From positions 5,952,001 through 6,016,000 of the forward strand of contig NC_065873.1 of NCBI RefSeq assembly GCF_933775445.1: a stretch of 64,000 nucleotides of DNA, given 5' to 3'. The translations under genes and the position numbers were made by a program. Positions 11,150 to 22,265 of the stretch are shown here, one piece after another. Under the pieces are notes generated by a model that ran no database searches, was not told where the DNA came from, and saw nothing but the letters and a program-made list of their open reading frames with translations. The stretch is from Argentina anserina (Eukaryota; Streptophyta; Magnoliopsida; Rosales; Rosaceae). How positions within the stretch are numbered: the stretch's first letter is position 1; each line of letters begins with the position of its first letter.

Positions 11150-13780
11150 CTTCGTGAACATGAAAAATAGATGATAATGTGAATTTCAAAGAACTCGAAT
11201 CATCATATGTTGTTCAAAATGACAAAAAATGATCATGTCAAAACCGAGAAGACAGTAAAACCGAACCCATGATTCAAAGAATCTTGAGTTACATAAACTA
11301 CTGATGCAGGCAAACAAAACTATGTCTGCAAGCTAACAAAGCTACTGTCGAAGCTTGAAAAAGATACTGTCAATGAAATCAGACAGATTTATTCCTCTCC
11401 ATTCTTAACACAAATATCAAGATGAAAATCCATCATTGGCATGAATGGCCTTTAAAACTTAGCAAGGCACGAAGATATACAACACAATCTCCGCACGAGA
11501 TCTGTAAAACAACTACATGCGCCGTAGGACAGTGTGGGTGGTTACGCAATTAGCAAGACACTCGATTTCACGGTGGGACATTCTCAAAATGAAGATTAAG
11601 AGAGTCAACGACGCGGTGAACTTCTCTACACAATACGCCGTAGGATATTGTAAGAGAGGGGATTGAAACAAATGGCAATCACATCGAATGTATCACATGG
11701 CAATAGAACTACATTCTTCAACTCAAGAGTTGGAAAAACATGGTATTGGAGCAGTTGAATACCAAACAATTTGGGTGGTAAAAACCATCCAATTGGTGCG
11801 GGTGGTCACCAATAATAATAAAATCATTTGAGCTATGAAACGACTTGGAGAAAACTGGAAAATTAACCGGAAAACCATGTCAAATTAACTCAAAACCGGG
11901 TGAATTTTGGACTAGGAAAACATGGCAACAAGACCTGCTGAGATATGCCAGAAAAATGACGAGAAACGACGAAAAAAAAAGAACGTCGGAAAAACTCGTC
12001 GGAAACCGGCGGCACCGATTGCCGGAAATCCGGCCGGCAGTGGCCGGACCTGGCCGGTATGGAGGCCATAACTTCAGGTCCGACAGGGAACGCCGTCCGG
12101 AACCGGATGGCGGTGCCGGAAACGCCGGAATATGGCCGGAAGGCGGCGAATACGCAGGTAAAACGTCAACAAATGTTTCGGAAACGCTGGAACAGTAACC
12201 GGGAAAAACGACGTCAATTTTGACGTTCCGAGGTCCGTTTTCCAAATTTCAAAGTCCAAAATCACAATGTAGTGCTATTGGTGTCCCATGTAACCCAAAA
12301 AAGGCCAATTTAAAAATCACGTGAGTTGCAAACGTTGACCATGCATGCTAAGCTAAGACAAATAAAATTCTCACGAGTCCAAGAAAGACGAGAAATTTTA
12401 TAGAATATGCCAATATTTAATACAACACAACCAAACTTCCAATTCCAATAGACGACTTAAGCTAAAGTCGAACAAGAAACATGGCAATACCAACGTCATA
12501 CTTGAAAAATAGTAAGCAGAAGACATAGTCAAAATAGAGTGACTAATCAAAAGTCCGTAGCAACAAAATCTTGCATATCGGATCGGGTGGAGCCTTAGCC
12601 TGAGGCTCAAAAATGTTTGCTTACTTGAGAATGGAAGAATGTTACTTTTCCATTTCCAAAATTCCCTCAAGAAATAGATACATGTGCCAAAAATGGCATG
12701 CGTTTCTTGGATGTGGAGTATGCATCAAGGTCAACTCTGATAATATTCATTAAATCACTTTAAGTGTGTCCCATAGAATTCTTTATTTTTGGGATCTTTT
12801 GTCAGCAAATAGTGCTGCATCATAGTAATGAATCAACTCAAATAAATGAGTACGTAGACCTTGGGATTATCGTTTATAGACATGAGTTTAAGAAAACTTA
12901 AACATTCTAATAACAGTCGCGATGGTGATGCATCCATAAGAAACGAGGGCTGTATAGGTTTTGAATAATCGAAATATTCAAGTATGTAACCGGAATTAGA
13001 AGGTTGTGATGTATATGGTCACAAAATAATCGATGCATATCGGCGATTCTCATGATCGCACCCAAAACAGCGGTGCACTCAGGCGACCACACGAAATCGA
13101 TATCTTCCTTTTTAAATAATAACGTAACTCCCCCAGGACCGTCACACGAAAAATGTCGACCAAGAGGGGAATCATATCCCTCTTTGGTCTCATCGGCGTT
13201 ATAAGAAAGGCCGGAAAAGAAGACATGAAAAAAGGCTAATAGCGCCCGATAATTTATATACATATATGTTCAAAAGCAACAACTTTAAGAAAAACATACT
13301 TGTTGGTCTTCCAAATAGACCGCATATAAGTAAATTGCTCTGCAAATCGATCGTCATGCATGAAGTTGCTTGTTGAATTCCTTTTTCGATCTTCGTCCGA
13401 TGACATAAAAAAAATCTTGGGAGGATACGATCAAAATCATATGTAGATGACAAAAGTATCATCCATCTCGGCATGAATGTCATCACCATAGTACGACGAG
13501 TGATCACTTTTCCTATGCAAGCACGTGAAACATAGTTAGAAAATGAAAACGTGCAAATAAACGATTTAATAAGCAATAGGAAAATAAAAAGGAAAAAAGA
13601 GAAATAGTTTAAAGGCCCAAAATGGTAGAGAAGACAGGAGTAGCTTCTCTTGAGCGAAGAGTTTGCTTGTGCAGTTCGTGTTCATTGCATATATATGCGG
13701 GAGGAGCAATTTTGAATCCTCTGATGCGCGGTTTTTCGGGGCAAAAAGATGTTTTTGCGGAGCGAATGCGGAGGATACCC
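11150..13780 (-). other. Copia internal region, coding content not recognisable
   Basis: This is where the gag part of the element should lie. Open frames occur (11845-12245 in both directions, 12907-13263 minus) but none shows a gag or zinc-knuckle motif that I can name. The stretch 12000-12160 is rich in GCCGG words, unlike the surrounding sequence. Confidence 0.5.
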
Positions 13781-14100
13781 TGCGGGGCTGCGTGCAGGGG
13801 CAGCAGGGGCTGCAGGGCAGCATGGGCCGCAGGGCAGAATCTGCGTGCGGGGTTGCATGCGGCTGCGATGCGAGGGCAGCAGGGGTGCGTGCGTGGCTGC
13901 GTGCGTGCGTGCAGGGCTGCGTTGCGGGGGCTGCAGGGCAGGGCAGCGTGCGGGGCTGCGGGGGTAGCATGTAGGGGCTGTGCACGGGGCTGTAGGGGCA
14001 ACATGCAGGGGCTGCAGGGGCAGCATGCAGAGGTGTTGCAGGGGCAGCGGGGCTGCGTGCAGAGGCAGCGGGGGTGCAGCGACGGCGAGCAGGGGCTGCG
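13780..14100. repeat. GC-rich low-complexity repeat, CAGGGGCTG / GGGGCAG type
   Basis: A long run of variants of GGGGCTGCAGGGGCAG lies just inside the 5' LTR of the copia element. Lack of T-A-rich codons keeps nearly all six frames open, which creates several spurious ORFs over the same bases. It is likely part of the untranslated leader of the element. Confidence 0.8.
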
Positions 14101-14222
14101 CCGACGTGGAACGTCGACGGGAAGATTTCGGAGGCCAGAGACGATGGTGGCCGGCGGTGGAGAAGAGAAAAAATTTCTAGGGCTCTAAAAGTTCAGGGTT
14201 TTAGAGCAACGTGCTGATAACG

Positions 14223-14392
14223 TATTTCAGAATGAAATAATTGTGTATTATTGAATGATATAGGCATTACAAAACCACAATCCCGTAGGATTCGAAGTCC
14301 TAATCTATTACGGAGATGCTAATTTATCTCTTAACAAGAAACATATTAGGCTAAGACACATATAAAAGTATAATAGTAATTTTACTGAAACA
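14223..14392 (-). repeat. 5' LTR of the copia element
   Basis: Homologous to 7761-7944 but shorter and mutated: its outer end is now TATTTCAG rather than TGTTTCAG. On the minus strand the LTR is followed by CGTTATCAGCACG, a primer-binding-site-like sequence. Confidence 0.8.
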
Positions 14393-16516
14393 GAAATTTA
14401 GTAGTTTACCATTTATCTTTGGTTCTAATTTTTTTCTACGGTGTTTGCTCTTTTAAGTTATTATGAATTTATCTTTTCGTAACAAATATGTTTCTCAAAA
14501 ATGCGACCTAGCAGGGCTCTGCTAGTGCTTGGGAGAGGCGATCATCTATGGCCTAACCTTTCCGAAAATCTCCCTTCGGTGACTCAGCAGGTTTCACTCT
14601 TGGAATCCGAACCATCAAGCGGACTCGTCAGCGCGTCGAGGAGGTTTCTCTCGGCTTGTGGGGCGGATCTGGGCCGGCGCTAGGCAACCAGCGGCGATGA
14701 GGGGAAAGACTCTATTGGTCGAGTGGAGGGTTCGAAGGACTGGAAGGGTAGCATCTGGATCTGGACTTTTGGATCCGGATATGATCCAGGCCGACATCGT
14801 TACCGTGCCGGGGTCGGTGACTGATGGTTGGGTTGGTTGCGCGGCATGCGTCGGTGTTGAACCTGCATCATCGGAGGAGCACGGTGGCCAGGTTGGTTTC
14901 TTGACCGACGATGGTTTTCAGATCTGAAATGTGGATCTCAATTGCATCTTCATTTGAGGTAGAACTTTCCGACGCCGTCCGGTGGGGTATGGCGACGCGG
15001 TATAGGACTCGGGGTGCGGGGTGTGGACTGATGTGTTACCTTGCCCGGCTTCGGAGGCTTCTGTTCCATCATGATACTCTTGGGTGTCCAGCTTCTTGGG
15101 TGCCCATATTAGGTCTCTTTGGGTTGGATATTCAAGGGGGCCCAGTGGCTGAGGCTGTTGGAGAAGATCAGTTTTTTAGCTCATGTTGTGGAGCATCTGA
15201 TTTCGGGTCAAATTTGGATCCATATTTGGGGACCCGGGCGTATTAGTAGTCGGTTTTGCGTCCGAAACAACTGCTCATTTTACTCTGGAATTGGTTCTGG
15301 TTTTTGATAGATCGTTTGCAAACTTTTGAGCTGTCACTCTTGGTGTTTCTCAATCTCATTGGTTACGGTTACAACTACCACTACTCTCCCTTTTACACTG
15401 CTTTTGTGACATGTGCAGTGCAACGATGTCTTAGGGCATGAAGTCACACAGTTACCCGTTACCTTTACTCATTGATGCGTTTGTGCATCTAGTTAGGAGT
15501 TGTTGCTCTCTCAGTTACTTTTGATGTGTTTTTGCATCTCGCAATCTTTTGTTGTTTTTTAAGCTTGCATCGCTCCATGAATTCTTTTTTAGTTATTTAT
15601 AATTTCGTCCTTGTTAAAAAAAATTATTGTGAATTTAGACTATTTTCAAAATTAATATTAAACATTATTATATATTTTTAATCATAAAAATAATTTAAAT
15701 GCATGTATAAAAATAAATAAATAAAAATTTAATAATTTGAAACCGCCTAGGCGTCGCCTAGCCATCTAGGTGCTAGGAGGTGGTTGTTCGTCTGCACATC
15801 GCCTAACGCTTTTTCAAACCTTGAGGAGAAGTGTTGATTTTTTTTTCCATTTTTCCAGTTTTTTGGTTATTTGTATGTATTTTAATCTTTTAATGAAAGT
15901 CACACATTTAGACAAAAGCCACTACCATGCCAATACTTATCGGTTTGTCAAAATCATGTACCATTACCGTGCCAACACTTGCCATTACCGTATCATTTGA
16001 AACCACTAAATCGGTTTGTAATGGTTGGGTTGGGCTGATACCAACTCATTTTGGGCTTAGATAAATACTCTGATTTATACCCTGAATGCATACATCATTT
16101 TGAAATATTCTATGCAATTACTATACACAACAACTATTTTCAGAAAATATTCACCCCTCTTTGATTATTAAGTCCATTCCTTACTTTCACAAGAAAATTT
16201 GAGCTATAGACATTATATTTTCTCCTGGCTTATAACCAATAGTTATGAGTATAACAGTTCAACCTTACATCTTCAATATAGATTCCAGACCAAAATAAAA
16301 GCTAGAAATTAACCGAAATCCGCTTGTGTAGTCTTCCTTGTAGCACTTTTGACATCCCAAATGCAGATTAGTAGTTTCTTCAAAATAAAAACCATAAATA
16401 AAAAAGAAGTAACCACATTAATATAGTAATAAGTTAAAGATATGCAAGTTCAAATTATTAAACTATGCAAGTACCTATCTGCATAATTTCTTGTTCTTTA
16501 TACATGGATTGAACTC
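14393..16516. other. Repeat-like stretch, no gene recognised
   Basis: At 14500-15250 the sequence is GC-richer, with open frames on both strands (for example 14658-14927 and 14911-15246 plus), but no domain is recognisable; it may be a transposon remnant. At 15744-15810 is a short segment rich in GCCTAG words (CCGCCTAGGCGTCGCCTAG), which looks like a small repetitive element. The rest is AT-rich. Confidence 0.4.
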
Positions 16517-16702
16517 CTACTTGACCTTGCACTTGTTCAAATGTAACCAGCAAGAACTAGTTCCATTCCTCAGTGGGGAAACATGAACTATCTCTTTACA
16601 ATAGTTGCATTGTGCGTTTTCTAGATTAGGCTTGCCATCAGGGAGCAAAGGCCTAGTGAAATATTCCCAGACTTCACTTATTTTCTTACTGTTTGAGGGC
16701 AA
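16517..16702 (-). pseudogene. BED zinc-finger fragment (hAT-transposase type)
   Basis: The 61-residue frame reads SEVWEYFTRPLLPDG, then AQCNYCKEIVHVS, then GTSSCWLHLNKCK. This is the BED finger pattern: aromatic VWEYF, C-x2-C, then H-x3-C. In plants such a domain stands at the N-terminus of hAT (Ac/Tam3-like) transposases and of domesticated relatives. No transposase body follows, and the upstream frame closes after a few codons, so this is an isolated scrap. Confidence 0.75.
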
Positions 16703-17618
16703 CTCGTTGGTTCACTTTCGTTAACCATTTCAAAGAGAATGAACAACACTAACAATTAACACTCATTTGGTATTTCTTGAATCCATTGTAAACTAAAGAT
16801 AATTCCTCAAGATCTAGAACCCCTGCGTACAACTACCAAACCAGTAATCTCTACAGTTCCAAACTGTGAAAAACAGTACATAGTATAACAACAACATTAC
16901 AACTAAGTGATTAACTCAAACCTAGACTGTTGTAAAAGGCATTATCCCAGGCTAAGCTCTTTCGATAACTATAGCTCTCAGATTTCTTACATCTTTCAGG
17001 TTGCAAAGATTCCGAAGGCAATAGTATTCCTCCTCATTCCCAAGTAGGTTAATTGCATTGTCTGTAGCCCCGGAACTCGTCGTCTGAAGCAGCTCTTCAG
17101 GTTCCAACACTCCTGAAAATGTTGATTTAGGCAGTGAGACACTTCATATATGTTAAATGTATATGATGAGTCTCATCAAAGGGTACCTGGACTTGTGAAG
17201 AAGGCATTGTCCCAAACCAAACTCTTTCGGATATTAAACGTGGATTCGGTTTCTGAATTGTAATACTCCGAAATTTAGTATTTACTACTTAGTACTCTAA
17301 GACTATATTAACTTTGAATTAATTTAATTTTTTCTTCTAATATTTCTTTTTAGAAACCAATGATGCTAAGGTTCATACTTTCAAAGATAGAAAATTTCTT
17401 TTTGTAAATATTAGACTACGATTTGAGTACGTTAGCTCATATTTCTTGCGTATACTCGATACTTTGCAATCGAGTTTAAGATTAATACTAATAGTATTAT
17501 CTTTTATGCATTATATTAGTGATAGATAGTGCAAATATATTAAAAACCTTATGAAAGGAATATACTAAATTTTTTTACTTTTTAGAATAACACATATAAA
17601 TGTGTTTGTTATATCTAC

Positions 17619-17643
17619 ATATATATATATATATATATATATA
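17619..17643. repeat. (AT)n microsatellite
   Basis: About 12 AT units in the left arm of the 17.3-21.7 kb element. Confidence 0.9.
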
Positions 17644-18835
17644 AATATAATCCTTATGCTAATACATTTTGAACCTAGCTGATTTTTATGTTTTACCCCT
17701 ATTGTTTTTTTGTGAACAACCACCCTAACTAGCTAGATTATTACTCATATTAATTTTTGGTCTCTTAAGTCAAGAAGGGTAGTTGAGAATTAAATTTTTG
17801 TGTTCCTTCTTGGCCTATTTATATTTGTGAGCTGGCTCAAGCTTCCTTAATACTTCAAAATCAGAAATCATGCAAGTCTAGAGTTCTTTTAGTTGACAGA
17901 AAACTCAATCAACCAATGTTCCTCAAGCTAAAATTTTAGCCTTAACTTTTTCTCTCTTAAACAAGTTCATTCTTTACTAAAGTAATCCAACTTTGGATCC
18001 ACATCAAAATCTTCTTTTCACCACTGAAACTTCAAGGTAAGTACATCTTATATCCTTATAATCTTTTGTCTTTTAATATTTATCAAAGTGCATAGCTAAG
18101 GATAAAATGGAAAATAGCATATTATGGTAAGAGTTATATTTTCGTATTTTATAACATCTGAGTTTGTCCAAGGTAACAATAACATTAAATTCCTCATGAA
18201 AAATGCTTCAATTTAGACTTTTTAATCACTTAAAAATATTTAGAAATGGAGAAATTATGACTAATCAAAATTAGAGTTAATAAACTCACTGAAAATCTCT
18301 TGTAACACTCACGACTTTAAAAACTAATTTCTTAACAATTTTCCACAAACTTTATATCAAATTAAAGTTTAAGACCTCTACTTTTAATCTGGAAAGTTTC
18401 AGAATAAATGATGAAATTTGTGTTACAAGTAGAATACGTAAACATTTAAGATGATAACTTGATGATCGATTTCTGAACTGCTACTGTGTTTGAACGTTTT
18501 GGACTCAATAATTTTAACTGGACTGTATGACTTATCCTATTAGATTCCTTATGAAAAATCCTTGAACATAGACTCTTCACTTGCCTAATTTGGACGTTTA
18601 TTGATTGAGTTATTGAAACGGAAAGTTGACAGACTTTAACTTTAATATTTGAAGGACAATTGTTATATTGGACAAAGACTTCCTTATTATGGGAGAAATG
18701 ACTACTAATCTTTTGACTACTAACTAATATTGTCTAATTATTTTAAATTTAAAGTACATTTACTTTATTGCACATTTACTTTCAAGTTTATTAACTTGTT
18801 TATTTCATGCATACATTGAGTTACTGATAAGTATT

Positions 18836-20862
18836 TGATAGAACGTTCGTTAGAACGTCTATAAAATACCCTGTAAAACATCATCGTTAGTATAGAATAA
18901 GCAGGGATCGTTCAGTCCGGGGAATCAAAAGGGCCTCAACACTTATCATGTTATTGGGGGGTTTGATTTGGATTCTAAAACTATTACTCAAAATAAATCC
19001 TACATTACTTATATACAATTGATCAACCATTCATCGCATAACCAAAACACGAATTTCACTCAAGAAACATGTATGACACGCATAGAACATCATATAGGCA
19101 GCAACTTATTTCGATTATATCTAAGTCCATTTCAATTCCAATTCTAATTAGAGTCCGAAGCGGTTCATCTAATCGTTAAGACTTCTTATTTATCTAGAAT
19201 CAACGAAGCGTTCAATCCTAAACATATGCTAAAGAGAGTTCAACATAACGAAGCGTTCTAGTTAAACAACAAAGTAGCACATAAGCACATTAAGTCGAAT
19301 TGAAACATGTTACACAAGCATGGCGTCACTCATCTTGATTAAACATGCAAATCCCTAGAACTATCACAACCCTAAACAAGTATCAATTATTGAAACACGA
19401 AGCGCATATTCAATCAAAGAATACTTTGGTGAATGAAATCGCAACCTTAGGGGAACCATGGCCTTGGCTTCCTCAAGCATTGATTTAGATGCACAAGTTC
19501 AAGGAATTAATTGAAATAAAACCTAAATTGAAATCGAAAACCTACTACCCCTATTCATCTAGCACGGCATACATACATATTTCAAGGAATTCATACAATC
19601 AAAACATAAAACCAAAGAAGTCTGAATTTATGCTCTTCATATATAAAACCGAAAATCACATCCAAGGATTCATACAATGAAATCGAAAATTGCAGAAAAC
19701 CAAAAGAAAAATTACAAGCCATGGATGAATCACACTTTAGAAACCTTCTAGGATGAAGCAAGGATGATTCGGATTTGGATGAGGAGGAAGATGAGCACGG
19801 TTTTGTGGTGATGGATGAAGGTTTTGTGGCTTCAATTTTCTGGTTGTGCTTGGGCAGCAATTCGGCTGTGTTTATGAGAGAATGAAGATGAAAAATATGA
19901 AGGGAGGCCGAGCTATATATAGAGGAAGGAGGAGAGGAGGCTGCTAGGGTTTAGGATGGGCTGATCCATGTATGCACGGCTGGGATTTCTTCTTTTTAAT
20001 GGGATCGAATGGCTGCCCTTGCATCTTGGATTAATTCAGCTCTTATCCCCTTGTTTATCTCATGTATTATTCGGCCCAAACTCCTTATCCTTTGCTGATT
20101 TGAATAGGCACGGCTGATCTCTTTTTCCTTGATGAATTTGGACGGCATGAGAGCTTCCTTGTTGCACACAACTTCCTTCTTTTTCTCAAGCCGTGTATTA
20201 TCTCATAAAACTCGAAATTAATTCCCTTTAAAACCTGATTGGTAGCTCGGCATAGGACTCCTTCTCCATGTAGTGCACGGCCTCCTTAATTCCCTCCTTG
20301 AATTATCTCTTCAAATCTGAAAATAAGAAAAGAAAAACATAAGTAAAAGATAATTCATTCGAAACTCATGTCTTAATCTAGACAATTGTTGTCTTAAAAA
20401 GACACATGTAATAGATGAGCTCAACTAGATTAGGAAAGTTTCTAATTTGCAAACAGGAAACTTACTAGAATAAGGAAGTTACTAGAACAAGGAAGTTCAT
20501 TTAGGAAAGTTTCGTAATAAGAGTTTGAGTTCAAGTAGGACTTTCCAAAATGGTACGTTTCCTAGTCTAACAAGGATTCCTAATGCAAACATGACTTTGA
20601 AGATATCGCCAATGTGACCAAAACGTAGAAAGATGAAGACTCCTAATTAAACTAGGTTTCCTAGTCCTATAAGGATTCCTACTCAAACTAGGACTCTAGA
20701 CCAATTCTTCGTTTTTTAACTCGTTTAAGCACAAAAACACATCCATAACCATCCAAGACTCCTATTGTGACTCAATGACTCGATATTACAACAATAAGGG
20801 TTAAGCAAAGTACAAATGGAGGTAAAAACATATTAAGAACGTAGCACAAAGTGCTCCTATCA
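18836..20862 (-). mobile_element. Solo LTR, copy A (2027 bp), GTATT target duplication
   Basis: Plus-strand ends are TGATAGAACG and GTGCTCCTATCA, giving TGATAG/CTATCA inverted ends. The flanks are perfect GTATT repeats (18831-18835 and 20863-20867). Its two ends match those of copy B at 54708-56305 closely, including AACATCATCGTTAGTATAG near the left end and AAGAACGT-GCACAAAGTGCT near the right. There are no coding domains. Read on the minus strand it starts TGATAGGAGCACTTTG, probably the LTR orientation. It is nested in the 17.3-21.7 kb element and so is younger than it. Confidence 0.85.
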
Positions 20863-22015
20863 GTATTTATATCTTGGTGTAAGGTTATATACTTTATTAG
20901 TATTTAAATATTGTCTTAATTACTAAACTTTGTGATACTCTATTGACGTTATTGAGTTAGAGGTGTGAAGCCGGGTGATTAGTACTACCCCCGTGCACTT
21001 AATTATTGGTAAACTTGTTTTGTGCTTTGTGAGTTAGCCTTGAGCCTTAGTCCCTACAGATAGTGCACTATTATACTCATAGGAGAATTGACCTTTAGTA
21101 TACATACTTTGGTGTTGGCCTCGGTATACTGAGGATTATCCGTGTTTTGGGTAAACGTGAACTATAACATGTGACTTTTTGATTAATTACCAGTTTTCTT
21201 GAAAATTCACAAAATTGATTGAATATGTTGATGCTGATATGTATATCTATATGCATAAGTAAGAATTTGTGTGACCAAATACACTTGGTTCTTGGTATAT
21301 TTTATTTGGTCGTTCATATTTGAATTTCTCATTAGCCAAATTATTATAAGAATGTACTATATATATATTGCGTCTGTGTTACTCATGATGTTACACAATC
21401 TTATTTTTAGGTAATGAGTAGATGCTTGGGGAATATGATGAATCTACTAAATAACATGATGGTTTTTCTTCAATTACTATTTCAAGACAATAAATGCGAG
21501 ACTCATGTATCTTCGCTAAAATTTAGTAATTTTAAATCTGATGTATTGTAAAATAACTCTAATTTTGTTTCCTAATAAAAGTATTATTCAGACATAAATT
21601 TTTTTCAGTTTTATTAAGGAAATTTTATTGGTTTTAAGGTCACACATTTAATTCGGGAACAATATTTCGATATAATAGTGGTCTCAGATTTGAGGGCGTG
21701 ACATGAATGTTGGGCGTTTTGTTGATTCACGAGCTCAAGTAGTCTAAACCCATCAAGTTTTTGTTTGTCATCTGAGTTTGGTTTGAAGTAGAATTTTGTT
21801 TTAGCAAACCAAAAGTTCATGAACATATGAAGGACAATATTTGTAGACAGATTGAGTACAACTAAATTCATGTTCATACTCTTGTGACTTATGGCAGTAT
21901 ATTGTGGTCAAATTTATTGAAGCATGATCAACAAAGTTAGTAAATTAACAACAAGACCATTATGACTTATACTAACAAATGTAACACAATGGATGAAATC
22001 CAACGAATAAGATTG

Positions 22016-22260
22016 ATATGATAGTTCCAGCCAGTCTAAACATGGAGAGATACGGTTGAATAAAGTTGTAGTGTTACGGAGGATTGGCCTAGTAGTTCTA
22101 ACCACTTTGAGCTGGTTGAACGAGGTAGTGTTGATGGAAAAGATTGGCTTGGTAATTCCAACCACCTTGAGCAGATTGAACGGGTTAGTGCTTATGGGGA
22201 GAATTGGCTTGGTAATTCTAGCCAGCTAGAACCTGAAGAGTTGAATATGGTAATCTTGTT
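22016..22260 (+). repeat. 60-bp tandem repeat, in frame as a 20-residue repeat
   Basis: Units beginning near 22082, 22142 and 22202 share TTGGC.T.GTA.TTC.A.CC; a more diverged unit precedes them. In the plus frame they encode the related words DWPSSNHFELVERGS, DWLGNSNHLEQIERVS and NWLGNSSQLEPEE without a stop. I do not recognise the family. It could be a scrap of a repetitive coding gene or chance, since 60 is a multiple of three. Confidence 0.6.
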
Positions 22261-22265
22261 GGGGT

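Larger units (their letters stand above)
7761..14392 (-). mobile_element. Decayed Ty1/copia LTR retrotransposon
   Basis: The element is bounded by two related LTRs (7761-7944 and 14223-14392) with TG...CA-type ends and near-matching 5-bp flanks (GAAAC left, GAAAT right). In minus orientation a purine run (AAGGGGGAG) directly precedes the 3' LTR, and TTATCAGCACG follows the 5' LTR as a likely primer-binding site. Between them, in minus-strand order, are the integrase zinc-finger side (11146-10790), the integrase-RT linker (10306-10094) and RT remnants (about 9360-9000). All are full of stops and frameshifts, and gag is not recognisable. The LTRs have diverged by substitutions and by one indel of about 13-15 bp, so this is an old insertion that can no longer move by itself. 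Confidence 0.85.
17259..21703. mobile_element. Long solo-LTR-like element with TGAAT target duplication
   Basis: Starts TGTAATACTCCG and ends GAGGGCGTGACA, flanked by perfect TGAAT repeats (17254-17258 and 21704-21708). TG...CA ends with a 5-bp duplication are typical of LTR elements. It contains no gag or pol, so I read it as a solo LTR or a large non-autonomous LTR element of about 2.4 kb once the nested solo LTR is subtracted. It interrupts an exon of the gene relic around it. Confidence 0.75.
16921..21800 (-). pseudogene. Relic of an unnamed plant gene, exon split by a transposon
   Basis: Minus-strand pieces reading LDGFRLLELVNQQNAQ (21710-21800) and TFNIRKSLVWDNAFFTSPG (about 17187-17250) become one continuous reading frame if the intervening element and one copy of its 5-bp target duplication are ignored. 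After FFTSPG comes a donor, a short intron, and an exon starting VLEPEELLQTTSSG (near 17115). That frame is lost by a one-base slip near 17025. Beyond the slip the word YRKSLAWDNAFYNS appears, a second copy of the RKSL.WDNAF motif. I know this motif from plant proteins of unassigned function but cannot name the family. The gene is certainly inactive here. Confidence 0.65.

Noticed and set aside
13566..14188. Several long ORFs on both strands in the GC-rich array
   Set aside because: They overlap each other in most frames, consist of Cys/Gly/Ala/Arg or Pro/Ala/His runs from the repeat, and show no domain. Low stop density explains them.
14501..15307. Plus-strand ORFs in the GC-richer stretch as a host gene
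   Set aside because: Frames overlap, no domain or splice pattern is recognisable, and the region adjoins transposon remnants.
18836..20862. Copy A (and B) as a DNA transposon with short inverted ends
   Set aside because: The 5-bp target duplications and TG...CA ends fit LTRs better; the inverted ends are only about 6-8 bp and there is no transposase.
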